Shown: positions 25,645-33,627 of the stretch, piece after piece
Layout of the letters: every line of letters starts with the position of its first letter
Position numbering within the stretch: the stretch's first letter is position 1
Assembly (NCBI GenBank): GCA_023408075.1
Contig: JAEYKW010000050.1
Coordinates: forward strand, 1 to 64,000
DNA length: 64,000 nucleotides
Direction of reading: 5' to 3'
From: Bacillota bacterium
GTDB lineage: Bacteria > Bacillota > Clostridia > Christensenellales > SZUA-584
Notes under the pieces: generated by a model
Database searches by the model: none
What the model was told of the DNA's origin: nothing
What the model saw: only the letters and a program-made list of their open reading frames with translations
Position numbers and translations under genes: made by a program

Positions 25645-26583
25645 TTATATCACCCAGTCGGGAATAAACTCCTGTACAAATTCCTTCGGATTTTGCCCTT
25701 TGAAAACAAGCTCGGGATTTTTGACGCTGACCTTGGTGCCGACCGGCACCGATTTGGTGATAAACGCGTTGCTGCCGATCACCACGCCTTTGCCGATCAC
25801 TGTCTCACCGCCGAGTATGGATGCGCCCGAATAGACGGTAACCTCATCCTCAAGCGTCGGGTGGCGTTTGACGCCGCGCAGCGTCTGCCCGCCGCGCGTG
25901 GACAGCGCTCCGAGCGTGACACCCTGATAGAGCTTTACATATTCGCCGATCTGCGTCGTCTCGCCGATCACCACGCCGGTTCCGTGGTCGATGAAAAGAT
26001 ACTTGCCGATTGATGCGCCCGCATGGATGTCGATGCCCGTTTCGCTGTGCGCATATTCGGTCATGATGCGCGGAATCAGCGGCACGCCGAGACGGTACAG
26101 CTCGTGCGCAAGCCGGTATACGCTGAGCGCGAAAACTCCCGGATATGAGAATATCACCTCATCCTTGTCGCATGCGGCCGGATCACCGTCGAACGCGGCC
26201 TGAACGTCCGTCTCGAGCACGTCGCGGATCTCGGGGATCTTGGTTAAAAACCGATGGCAAATGCAGTCCGCCTTCTCGTCTGCGTCTGCGATCTCCCTGC
26301 CGTTCTTCACCGCGTCCCGCCGCAATGCGAGCGCAATCTGCTCACGCAGCAGCCCATGCGCATCTACGAGCAGCGCGCCGATATGAAATTCCATCGCCCC
26401 GTCCGAAAAGTGCTGCCTGCCGAAATATCCGGGAAACAGCAGCTCGCGCAGCAGCTTTATCGTTTCTATCACCGCATCGCGGCTCGGCAGATATCCGGTT
26501 TGCGTCTGTGATAAAGACGGATGCTGCCGGTAGCTTGCCACCACCGTATCGACAAGGCTCCCCATATGGTGTTTTACATTCAT
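25645..26583 (-). CDS. Serine O-acetyltransferase (CysE/EpsC type)
   Basis: 312 residues. An all-helical N-terminal half (to about 185) precedes a left-handed beta-helix with hexapeptide repeats: IDIHAGASIGKYLFIDHGTG, VVIGETTQIGEYVKLYQGVTLG and ILGGETVIGKGVVIGSNAF. The H of DHGTG is the catalytic-type histidine. It makes O-acetylserine for the cysteine synthase encoded 6 kb away. Length matches the long EpsC form. GGTGGG before the ATG at 26583 supports this start over the one three codons earlier. Confidence 0.9.
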   Translation of the reverse strand: MNVKHHMGSLVDTVVASYRQHPSLSQTQTGYLPSRDAVIETIKLLRELLFPGYFGRQHFSDGAMEFHIGALLVDAHGLLREQIALALRRDAVKNGREIADADEKADCICHRFLTKIPEIRDVLETDVQAAFDGDPAACDKDEVIFSYPGVFALSVYRLAHELYRLGVPLIPRIMTEYAHSETGIDIHAGASIGKYLFIDHGTGVVIGETTQIGEYVKLYQGVTLGALSTRGGQTLRGVKRHPTLEDEVTVYSGASILGGETVIGKGVVIGSNAFITKSVPVGTKVSVKNPELVFKGQNPKEFVQEFIPDWVI

Positions 26584-26644
26584 GCGTCCCACCCGTTTTC
26601 GTTTATTATTATAATTCCTATAGCATTTCTATTGTTTAATTCAG

Positions 26645-26674
26645 ATTATATTCACGCGCTGATGATATTGTCAA
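26645..26674 (-). promoter_or_regulatory. Promoter of the serine acetyltransferase gene
   Basis: Minus strand: TTGACA (26669-26674), 18 bp, TATAAT (26645-26650). Both hexamers are perfect sigma-A matches. Confidence 0.75.
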
Positions 26675-26981
26675 CAGGAATGCAGTGCATATGGGATTAA
26701 TCATTTCTTGCTTAAAAGCGGCCTTAGGCGGCGGCAGAAGCGAGAAGATTGGCTGGTCGCCCTCGGGAGCGAATTGACGGCCTTCAACGAATCGTATTCA
26801 TGCCTTCTCCATCGCGGGCAAGCTGTCGCCGACAGGCGGTTGATGGGGTGTTGTCTGGCAGCTTTTGTTTGCCGCCTCATCCGGTGCTTGCATCCTTTCT
26901 CCCTAAAGCAATCATCATACATGAGACATGATGGATCGGCAGGCGGACTTTGTGTTCCGGCAAGGCCGGGTGTTTTCACAC
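26675..26981. other. Intergenic stretch without recognisable gene
   Basis: About 300 bp between the acetyltransferase promoter and the metQ terminator. Short arginine-rich frames exist on both strands, none with a ribosome site or a family resemblance. Confidence 0.5.
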
Positions 26982-27013
26982 ACAAAAAGACAGGCAGCGT
27001 GTATCTGCCTGTC
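26982..27013 (-). terminator. Rho-independent terminator of the metNIQ operon
   Basis: GACAGGCAG (26989-26997) pairs with CTGCCTGTC (27005-27013); on the minus strand TTTTTGTG follows. It lies 33 bp after the metQ stop. Confidence 0.85.
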
Positions 27014-27045
27014 CTATCAATTGCAGTGGTTCGGTTTTGTAAGGT

Positions 27046-27942
27046 TTAGAATACGGGAACGACAGCGCCCTGATACGTTTCTTCGATGAATTTCTTTACT
27101 TCATCGCTCTTCAACGCTTTCGCCAGTGCCAGCAGCTCGGGTCTGGTTTCGTCGCCGGAGCGCACCGCTACGATGTTCGCATAGGTCGTCGCAGACAGAG
27201 AATCTACGGCCTCCTGAGCCAGCCCATCGGTTGTGACATTAAGGCCCGCATCAATCGCATAGTTGCCGTTGATAACCGCGATGTCCACATCTGCCAGCGA
27301 ACGGGGAATCTGGTCGGCAGCCAGCTCAACGATCTCAAGGTTCTTCGGATTTTCCACAATGTCATTGATTGTCGCGTTGACACCGACACCTTCCTTCAGC
27401 GTGATCAGGCCGTTGGCTTCCAGCAGGAGCAGCGCACGCACTTCGTTGGAGCCGTCGTTGGGAATCGCAACCTGGGCACCGTCGGCAAGAGCGTCGAGAG
27501 AAGCGGTCTTTCCGGGGTAGATGCCCAGCGGCTCGAAGTGAATCGAGACCAAGGACACAAGATTGGAACCGCTGTTCTCGTTGAAGCTGTCAAGGAACGG
27601 AACATGCTGGAAGTAGTTCGCGTCGAGCGAACCGTCGACAAGCGAAGGGTTGAGCTGGGTATAATCCGCAAATTCAACGATTTCCAGATCATAGCCTTCC
27701 TCAGCCAGCAACGGCTTGACGACCTCGAGAATCTCGGCGTGCGGCGCAGCTGTTGCCCCGACGGTGATCTTCACGAGCTCTGCCGATTCGGACGGCGTTT
27801 CAGAGGCTTCTGCGCTGGCGGATTCCGACGGACTTTCCGATGCCTCGGAGCTCGGAGATACGGATTCCGCAGCCGGTGCGCACGCCGCGAACACAGACAG
27901 CACCAGTGCCAATACGATAATAAGTGATAAAGACTTCTTCAT
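27046..27942 (-). CDS. metQ: Methionine ABC transporter substrate-binding lipoprotein
   Basis: 298 residues. Lipoprotein signal ending SVFAAC (Cys about 20), then a Ser/Glu-rich linker to about 55 and the NlpA/MetQ domain: ITVGATAAPHAEILEVVKPL, DANYFQHVPFLDSFN and VDIAVINGNYAIDAGL. Captures methionine (or a related sulfur amino acid) outside the cell for MetNI. Last gene of the operon, 34 bp after metI and followed by a terminator. Confidence 0.93.
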   Translation of the reverse strand: MKKSLSLIIVLALVLSVFAACAPAAESVSPSSEASESPSESASAEASETPSESAELVKITVGATAAPHAEILEVVKPLLAEEGYDLEIVEFADYTQLNPSLVDGSLDANYFQHVPFLDSFNENSGSNLVSLVSIHFEPLGIYPGKTASLDALADGAQVAIPNDGSNEVRALLLLEANGLITLKEGVGVNATINDIVENPKNLEIVELAADQIPRSLADVDIAVINGNYAIDAGLNVTTDGLAQEAVDSLSATTYANIVAVRSGDETRPELLALAKALKSDEVKKFIEETYQGAVVPVF

Positions 27943-27976
27943 TGAAATTTCCTCCTTTATATTTTGAAAATTATGA

Positions 27977-28636
27977 TTATTTTCTTCTGTCGCTCACACG
28001 GGCGATTTTCATCCCAATGCCCTGCAATACCTGAACCACGACTATCAATAAAATAACTGTGACAAACATAATATCCGTTTGATATCGCTGCAGCCCATAA
28101 CGAATCGCGATATCTCCGAGGCCGCCGCCGCCCACGATCCCCGCCATAGCGGAATATCCGAGCACGGTTGTCACCGTGATAGCCGCGCCGACGATCAGCG
28201 ACGGAAGAGCCTCCGGCAGCATGACCTTGCGGATAATCTGCATGGTCGATGCGCCCATAGACTGGGCGGCTTCAACCACGCCCCTGTCCACCTCTTTAAG
28301 CGAGGATTCCACCATGCGCGCAATGAACGGCGCTGCGCCGATGACGAGCGGCACAACTGTCGCCGCCGAGCCGATTGTGGTGCCCGTGATAAAGCGCGTA
28401 ACAGGCATCACGGCAATCAGAAGTATCAGAAACGGCACCGACCGCAGCACATTGACGACCACCTCGAGCACTCTGTAAAAAGCAGCCGCCGGACGTATGC
28501 CGTTTTTGCTCGTCACCACGAGTGCGATTCCGGCGGGCAGGCCCAGCCCATACGCAATCACTGTGGAGGCCAGCGTCATGTACAGCGTTTCCAGCAAACC
28601 TTTGCCGAGCATTTTTAACACCGCTTCCTCAAACAT
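27977..28636 (-). CDS. metI: Methionine ABC transporter permease
   Basis: 219 residues, five helices, the usual size. The cytoplasmic coupling loop EAAQSMGASTMQIIRKVMLP (about 133-152) contacts the ATPase. MAGIVGGGGLGDIAIRYG is conserved in MetI proteins. Overlaps metN by 8 bp. Confidence 0.94.
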   Translation of the reverse strand: MFEEAVLKMLGKGLLETLYMTLASTVIAYGLGLPAGIALVVTSKNGIRPAAAFYRVLEVVVNVLRSVPFLILLIAVMPVTRFITGTTIGSAATVVPLVIGAAPFIARMVESSLKEVDRGVVEAAQSMGASTMQIIRKVMLPEALPSLIVGAAITVTTVLGYSAMAGIVGGGGLGDIAIRYGLQRYQTDIMFVTVILLIVVVQVLQGIGMKIARVSDRRK

Positions 28637-29639
28637 CTTCCTCCACCTCCTCCACTGTGAGCCCTTTAGCGCGCAAATACCTGATCATTCTGTCCGCCAC
28701 CTGGCTATTCTCAGGCAATTGCAGCACAATCTGCCCGAAGGCTTTTCCGTCAATATTGCGCGTATCCGCAAACAGTATGTTGACCGGCTGGTTAAACTCA
28801 AGAATCATACCCGCCACAACCGGCTCGAAAGACGAGCTGCCGTTGAATACGATGCGGCAACATCGGCAGCCAGCCATGGGCTCCAGGCTGTGGTCGTCGG
28901 TGTAAACAAGCCGTCTGGCCGCTGCGGATTTCGGCTGTGAAAATATCTCCTGAACCGGGCCCGATTCCACAATGCGGCTGTCGTCTATAATCGCAACGCG
29001 ATGGCATATGTGCTCGATCACGCTCATCTCATGCGTGATCACCACAATCGTAATGCCAAGGCGCTTGTTGATATCCTTTAAAAGCTCGAGTATGCCCCGC
29101 GTGGTGGCGGGGTCAAGAGCGCTGGTCGCCTCGTCGCAGAGCAGCACCTTTGGGTGGGTCGCAAGCGCCCGCGCGATTGCAACACGCTGCCGCTGGCCGC
29201 CTGAAAGCTGTGCGGGATAGGCCCCGGCTTTTTCCGACAGCCCCACAAGGCTCAGCATTTCCCTGGCCCGCTGCTGCGCTTCCTTTTTATGCAGGCCGGA
29301 TATTTCGAGAGGAAAGCACACATTGCCAAGAGCGCTGCGCTGCATCAGCAGATTGAAATGCTGAAATATCATGCCGATGGATTGGCGCGCGTGATTCAAA
29401 TCTTTCGGTGTCATCGCCGAAAGCTCATTTCCGTTAAAACAGACGCTGCCTGCCGTCGGTTTTTCCAGCAGGTTGATGCACCGCACCAGCGTGCTTTTTC
29501 CCGCGCCGCTCATGCCGATGATACCGAAAATTTCGCCTTCCTCAATGTCGATATTGATGTTATTGAGCGCCTGCACCTCGCCCGCAGCGCTCTGAAAGCT
29601 CTTGCTTAAATTGTCCAGTCGAATAATGGGGTTACTCAT
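28629..29639 (-). CDS. metN: Methionine ABC transporter ATPase with NIL domain
   Basis: 336 residues. Walker A GMSGAGKST (about 41-49), signature LSGGQRQRVAIARAL, Walker B LLCDEATSALDP and switch His in VVITHEM. The last 85 residues form the NIL domain that binds methionine and shuts the transporter down when the amino acid is plentiful. Overlaps both neighbours (8 bp each), so pyridoxal kinase, ATPase and permease are translationally linked. Confidence 0.95.
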   Translation of the reverse strand: MSNPIIRLDNLSKSFQSAAGEVQALNNINIDIEEGEIFGIIGMSGAGKSTLVRCINLLEKPTAGSVCFNGNELSAMTPKDLNHARQSIGMIFQHFNLLMQRSALGNVCFPLEISGLHKKEAQQRAREMLSLVGLSEKAGAYPAQLSGGQRQRVAIARALATHPKVLLCDEATSALDPATTRGILELLKDINKRLGITIVVITHEMSVIEHICHRVAIIDDSRIVESGPVQEIFSQPKSAAARRLVYTDDHSLEPMAGCRCCRIVFNGSSSFEPVVAGMILEFNQPVNILFADTRNIDGKAFGQIVLQLPENSQVADRMIRYLRAKGLTVEEVEEDV

Positions 29640-30501
29640 TCCGCTCTCCGGTTTTTTTATTCAGCTGTTGGGCCAAATCCAAAAGCCCCTGTTCAAAATT
29701 CACGCCAAAACGGATATCCGTTTTGGCCTCCTTCGTCCGCTTGATGCTGCCGACGGTAAAATCAACGGCTGTTTTTACGGCTTCTGAAATATCTTCGCCG
29801 CTGAGCAGCGCTGCGAGCAGCACGCTTGCAAACACGTCGCCCGTCCCGTGGTAATACCCCGGAATCCTGTCGGCGAAAGCATAGGATACACGGTTTGTAC
29901 GCCGGTCATACGCCGCGGCACCCAGCCGGGTGTCATCAAAGGCCACACCGGTCAGCACCACCTGCGCGGGGCCGAGATCAGACAGGGCCGACAGCAGATT
30001 TTCAATATATTCTTTTTCATACGGGCCTTCACGGTACGGCTCCCCGAGCAGCAGTGCCGCTTCGGTCAGATTCGGGACGATGATATCGGCCTTGGCGCAG
30101 AGCCTGCGCATCCCCTGCGGAAAGTCCTCGGGGAATATCGCATAGAGCTTGCCGTTATCGGCCATCACCGGATCGACGAGTATCAGATTGTCGGCCGTGC
30201 CAAACCGGCCGAAGAAATCCGATACGATATCGATCTGCCTGAACGAACCGAGAAAGCCCGTATACACGGCATCAAACGAGAGCTGCAGAGACTGCCAGTG
30301 CGACGCGACCGGCGCGATATCGTCGGTCAGATCGCGGAATGTATAGCCGTCAAATCCGCCCGTGTGCGTGGACAGGACGGCGGTCGGCACAACGCTCACT
30401 TCGATACCGGCTGCCGATATGACCGGCAGCGCCACAGTCAGTGAGCACCTGCCAAAGCAGGATATGTCATGGATAGCGGCAACTCTTTTTTGAACATTCA
30501 T
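29632..30501 (-). CDS. pdxY: Pyridoxal/pyridoxamine kinase
   Basis: 289 residues, ribokinase fold. Motifs: AAIHDISCFGRCSLTVALPV at the start, STHTGGFDGYTFRD, LVDPVMADNGKLY, PNLTEAALLL and the catalytic GYYHGTGDVFASVLLAALL with the general-base Asp (about 224). Makes pyridoxal phosphate, the cofactor of the sulfhydrylase, CysK, the cystathionine enzyme and PatB nearby, so placement between the sulfhydrylase and metN makes metabolic sense. Confidence 0.9.
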   Translation of the reverse strand: MNVQKRVAAIHDISCFGRCSLTVALPVISAAGIEVSVVPTAVLSTHTGGFDGYTFRDLTDDIAPVASHWQSLQLSFDAVYTGFLGSFRQIDIVSDFFGRFGTADNLILVDPVMADNGKLYAIFPEDFPQGMRRLCAKADIIVPNLTEAALLLGEPYREGPYEKEYIENLLSALSDLGPAQVVLTGVAFDDTRLGAAAYDRRTNRVSYAFADRIPGYYHGTGDVFASVLLAALLSGEDISEAVKTAVDFTVGSIKRTKEAKTDIRFGVNFEQGLLDLAQQLNKKTGERNE

Positions 30502-30569
30502 GATGCGGGCTCTCTTTCTTTTCGTTCATTATTTGAGGTCCTGTTTGCTGTGGCAATCTGTTGCCGGGC

Positions 30570-31856
30570 TTATTTGTTAAACGCCTGCTCCAGGTCGTCA
30601 ATGATGTCGTCGATATGCTCGGTGCCGATAGACAGACGGACTGTGTTGGGCTTGATGCCCTGCTCAAGCAGTTCGTCCGCGCTGAGCTGCGAATGCGTCG
30701 TGCTCGCCGGATGAATCACGAGCGACTTCACATCGGCGACATTGGCCAGCAGTGAGAACAGCTCTAAGTCTTCGGTGAACTTGCGCGCTTCGTCCGCGCT
30801 GCCCTTTAATTCGAATGTGAAGATAGATCCGGCGCCGTTCGGGAAATACTTGTCGTACAGCGCTTTGTACGGGCTGCTTGTTAAGGACGGATGGTTGACC
30901 TTTTCCACCTTCGGATGCTTGCTTAAGTACTCGACGACCTTAAGCGTATTCTCCACATGGCGCTCCACGCGAAGCGACAGTGTTTCAAGGCCCTGCAGGA
31001 ACAGGAACGAATTGAACGGGCTTAAAGCCGAGCCGGTATCGCGCAGCAGTGTCACGCGCGCTTTAATGATGTAAGCGAGCGGACCGACGGCCTCCGTGAA
31101 GCGAACGCCGTGATAACTCGGATCGGGTTCGGTCAGATACGGGAAACGCCCCGATGCCGCCCAGTCGAACTTGCCGCTGTCCACAATCACGCCGCCGATG
31201 GAGGTGCCGTGGCCGCCGATAAACTTGGTTGCCGAATGCACCACGATGTCCGCGCCGTACTCAAACGGACGCAGCAGATACGGCGTGGTGAACGTGTTGT
31301 CGATAATAAGCGGAACGCCGTGCTTGTGCGCAATAGCCGCCACCTTCTCAATGTCGATGATGCTCGAATTCGGGTTGCCAAGGCTCTCGATGAACACCGC
31401 CTTGGTATTCGGGCGAATCGCCGCTTCGAAGCTGCCTTCCTTATCAGGATCGACAAACGTCACGTCGATACCGAAATCCTTGAATGTATGGGCGAAAAGA
31501 TTGTAGGTGCCGCCGTAAAGCGTGTTCGCCGATACGATGTGGTCTCCGGAATGGGCAATGTTCTGCACCGCATACGTCACGGCTGCCGAGCCGCTCGAAA
31601 GTGCGAGCGCAGCGACGCCGCCTTCGAGCGCCGCGATACGCTTCTCAAATACATCCGAGGTCGGGTTCATGATGCGCGTGTAAATGTTGCCGGGTTCCGT
31701 CAGGCCAAACCGCGAAGCCGCCGATGCCGAGCTCGGGAACACATACGAGGTTGTCTGATAAATCGGAACGGCACGGGCGTCCGTAGCCGGATCGGGCGAC
31801 TCCTGCCCGACATGCAGCTGAAGGGTTTCAAACTTGTAATTTTTATCGGTTGCCAT
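30570..31856 (-). CDS. O-acetylhomoserine sulfhydrylase
   Basis: 428-residue PLP enzyme of the Cys/Met metabolism family, the length typical of MetY. Motifs: FETLQLHVGQESPDPATDAR at the start, YTRIMNPTSDVFEKRIAALE, the PLP-lysine segment DIVVHSATKFIGGHGTSIGG (Lys about 211), and SIGTEHIDDIIDDLEQAF at the end. It makes homocysteine from O-acetylhomoserine and sulfide. Preceded by a strong ribosome site (AAAGGAG) and by the same operator-like inverted repeat that precedes cysK. Confidence 0.93.
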   Translation of the reverse strand: MATDKNYKFETLQLHVGQESPDPATDARAVPIYQTTSYVFPSSASAASRFGLTEPGNIYTRIMNPTSDVFEKRIAALEGGVAALALSSGSAAVTYAVQNIAHSGDHIVSANTLYGGTYNLFAHTFKDFGIDVTFVDPDKEGSFEAAIRPNTKAVFIESLGNPNSSIIDIEKVAAIAHKHGVPLIIDNTFTTPYLLRPFEYGADIVVHSATKFIGGHGTSIGGVIVDSGKFDWAASGRFPYLTEPDPSYHGVRFTEAVGPLAYIIKARVTLLRDTGSALSPFNSFLFLQGLETLSLRVERHVENTLKVVEYLSKHPKVEKVNHPSLTSSPYKALYDKYFPNGAGSIFTFELKGSADEARKFTEDLELFSLLANVADVKSLVIHPASTTHSQLSADELLEQGIKPNTVRLSIGTEHIDDIIDDLEQAFNK

Positions 31857-31880
31857 GTTATTTGCTCCTTTAATTACTCT

Positions 31881-31906
31881 ATTTCATATAGATTTTATAT
31901 GATATT
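31881..31906. promoter_or_regulatory. Conserved inverted-repeat operator upstream of the sulfhydrylase gene
   Basis: Contains the perfect inverted repeat TCATATA-N5-TATATGA. The whole 26-bp block matches the block at 33002-33027 before cysK at 22 positions, while surrounding sequence differs. It lies just after a possible -10 (TATAAG, 31912-31917). A CymR-like regulator encoded next to cysK is the obvious candidate to bind it (inference). Confidence 0.7.
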
Positions 31907-31911
31907 CGGTT

Positions 31912-31940
31912 CTTATAAACCCTCTTCACAGGTCTGCGAA
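31912..31940 (-). promoter_or_regulatory. Possible promoter of the sulfhydrylase gene
   Basis: Minus strand: TTCGCA (31935-31940), 17 bp, TATAAG (31912-31917). Moderate match; position upstream of the operator-like repeat is consistent with repression. Confidence 0.45.
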
Positions 31941-31975
31941 GAGGGCCAATATTTTTGTCCGTTTTGTGTGTGTTT

Positions 31976-32011
31976 GAACAAAGGCAGGCGAATTTTTGCC
32001 CGCCTTCGTTC
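31976..32011 (-). terminator. Long hairpin after cysK
   Basis: GAACAAAGGCAGGC and GCCCGCCTTCGTTC form a 14-bp stem with two mismatches around a short A/T loop, 24 bp after the cysK stop. No T-run follows on the minus strand, so it may stabilise the mRNA or terminate weakly. Confidence 0.45.
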
Positions 32012-32034
32012 AATAAAGGACTTCAGTGATGGGA

Positions 32035-32967
32035 TTACTCTGAAAAAAGCGCTGTGGACAGGTAGCGTTCACCGGTATCCGGCAGTATTACAACGATTGT
32101 CTTCCCTTCGTTCTCAGGACGCTGTGCGAGCTGTGTGGCCGCCCATGCCGCCGCGCCGGAGGATATGCCCACGAGCAAACCTTCAGTTTTGGCAATCTCT
32201 TTGCCGACCGCGAATGCGTCTTCGTTTTTCACCGTGATGATTTCGTCGTAAATGCCCGTGTTGAGCACTTCCGGTACGAAGCCGGGGCCGATGCCCTGAA
32301 TTTTGTGGGGGCCGGGCCTGCCTTCGGAAAGCACCGGAGAATCAGCAGGCTCCACCACGACAATCTTGATGTTCGGGTTCTTGGATTTTAAGTATTCGCC
32401 AGCGCCCGTCACCGTGCCGCCTGTGCCTGCGCCCGATACGAAGATATCCACTTTGCCGTCGGTATCTTCCCAGATCTCGGGGCCGGTGGTCGCTTTGTGA
32501 ACCGCCGGGTTTGCCGGGTTTGTAAACTGGCTCGGGATAAACGAATTCGGGATCTCCTGCGCAAGTTCATCCGCTTTGGCAATCGCGCCCTTCATCCCCT
32601 TCGCGCCTTCAGTCAGCACCAATTCTGCGCCATACGCTTTCAATAGATTCCGGCGCTCAACGCTGAATGTTTCGGGCATGGTCAGAATGATACGATATCC
32701 CCGTGCCGCAGCAACCGATGCAAGCCCAATGCCTGTGTTGCCGCTGGTCGGCTCAATGATCACGCTGTCCGGTTTGAGAACACCGCGCTTTTCCGCATCT
32801 TCAATCATCGCCTTGGCAATCCGGTCTTTCACGCTGCCTGCCGGATTGTAATACTCCAGCTTGCCGATGATCGTCGCTTTGAGATTGTGCTTCTTTTCAT
32901 AATTAGACAGCTCAAGCAGCGGCGTCTTCCCAATCAGATCCGTTAAGCTTTTATACACCTTTGACAT
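32035..32967 (-). CDS. cysK: Cysteine synthase (O-acetylserine sulfhydrylase)
   Basis: 310 residues. LTDLIGKTPLLELSN at the start, PLP-lysine segment YNPAGSVKDRIA (Lys about 43), substrate loop PTSGNTGIGLA (about 68), and GTGGTVTGAGEYL binding the cofactor phosphate. It joins sulfide to O-acetylserine made by the acetyltransferase at 25.6 kb. GGAGGT seven bases before the ATG at 32967 fixes the start; longer in-frame starts lack it. Divergent from the CymR-like regulator. Confidence 0.95.
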   Translation of the reverse strand: MSKVYKSLTDLIGKTPLLELSNYEKKHNLKATIIGKLEYYNPAGSVKDRIAKAMIEDAEKRGVLKPDSVIIEPTSGNTGIGLASVAAARGYRIILTMPETFSVERRNLLKAYGAELVLTEGAKGMKGAIAKADELAQEIPNSFIPSQFTNPANPAVHKATTGPEIWEDTDGKVDIFVSGAGTGGTVTGAGEYLKSKNPNIKIVVVEPADSPVLSEGRPGPHKIQGIGPGFVPEVLNTGIYDEIITVKNEDAFAVGKEIAKTEGLLVGISSGAAAWAATQLAQRPENEGKTIVVILPDTGERYLSTALFSE

Positions 32968-33001
32968 TTTCATTACCTCCATCGTTATATTCATTTTTAT
33001 T

Positions 33002-33027
33002 AATTCATATATGTTTAATATGATATT
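33002..33027. promoter_or_regulatory. Conserved inverted-repeat operator upstream of cysK
   Basis: TCATATA-N5-AATATGA, nearly identical to the element before the sulfhydrylase gene. It directly adjoins the cysK -10 box on the downstream side, a repressor position. Confidence 0.7.
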
Positions 33028-33056
33028 ATCTTATTCCCGTATTTATTATTTGTCAA
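33028..33056 (-). promoter_or_regulatory. cysK promoter
   Basis: Minus strand: TTGACA (33051-33056), 17 bp, TAAGAT (33028-33033). Strong sigma-A match. Confidence 0.75.
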
Positions 33057-33059
33057 TAG

Positions 33060-33074
33060 ATTATTTAAAATAAT
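33060..33074. promoter_or_regulatory. AT-rich palindrome between cysK and the cymR-like gene
   Basis: ATTATTTAAAATAAT, 7-bp arms around one base, lies between the two divergent promoters. It may be a second regulatory site or only base composition. Confidence 0.3.
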
Positions 33075-33104
33075 TTATATTTTTTATATCAGTTTGGTAT
33101 GCTA

Positions 33105-33133
33105 TTGACAAGGCCTTTACTATCGCATATGAT
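33105..33133 (+). promoter_or_regulatory. Promoter of the CymR-like regulator gene
   Basis: TTGACA (33105-33110), 17 bp, TATGAT (33128-33133), 37 bp before the start codon. Confidence 0.75.
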
Positions 33134-33170
33134 AAAAGCATATATAATTAGTATGAAATGAGGTGCGCTC

Positions 33171-33617
33171 ATGAGAATATCCGCTAAAGGACGCTATGCG
33201 CTGGCTGCCACCATCAGCATGGCTCAAGATTATAACAAAGGCGAATGCATCACAGTCATCAGTATATCCGAAAAACTCGGTATTTCAAAAATATATCTTG
33301 AACAGGTTTTCTCACTGCTGAAGCGCGGTGACATCGTGACCTCACTCAAAGGCGCGCAAGGCGGCTATATGCTCACGCGAATGCCGGGCAAGATCAGTGC
33401 CTATCAGGTGCTCGCCGCCGTGGAGAGCTCGCTGATAGAAAGCGCGGAAGAAACCGTGGTGCAAAAAGCACCGCAGATTGACGCCGCCATGCAGTCCCTC
33501 GTATTCGGCTCTTTGGACGGTGCCGTCAAAGCGGCGCTCGAAAAAATCATGCTTGATGATCTTGTGCATGAAGCCGAAAAGCACAATGCCGAAAACGGCC
33601 TGATGTTCTTCATATAA
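33171..33617 (+). CDS. Rrf2-family regulator, CymR-like
   Basis: 148 residues. Winged helix of the Rrf2 type: MRISAKGRYALAATISMAQ, ITVISISEKLGISKIYLEQV and the wing LKGAQGGYMLTR. The cysteines that bind an iron-sulfur cluster in IscR are absent, which fits CymR, the cysteine-metabolism repressor that is controlled through complex formation with CysK. Its gene is divergent from cysK and followed by two sulfur amino acid genes. Starts ATG after ATGAGGTG; 10 bp separate it from the next gene. Confidence 0.88.
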   Translation: MRISAKGRYALAATISMAQDYNKGECITVISISEKLGISKIYLEQVFSLLKRGDIVTSLKGAQGGYMLTRMPGKISAYQVLAAVESSLIESAEETVVQKAPQIDAAMQSLVFGSLDGAVKAALEKIMLDDLVHEAEKHNAENGLMFFI

Positions 33618-33627
33618 GGAGACAGAT

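Noticed and set aside
26701..27049. Small frames on both strands upstream of metQ's terminator
   Set aside because: Arg-rich, mutually overlapping on opposite strands, no ribosome sites, one crosses the metQ terminator.
31857..32034. Possible SAM or T-box riboswitch before the sulfhydrylase gene
   Set aside because: The hairpins present do not show the conserved core sequences of S-box or T-box leaders; a repressor operator explains the region better.
31110..32237. Long plus-strand frame of 375 codons
   Set aside because: It is antisense to the sulfhydrylase and cysK genes, which have clear families, ribosome sites and promoters; the translation is Arg-rich with no family.
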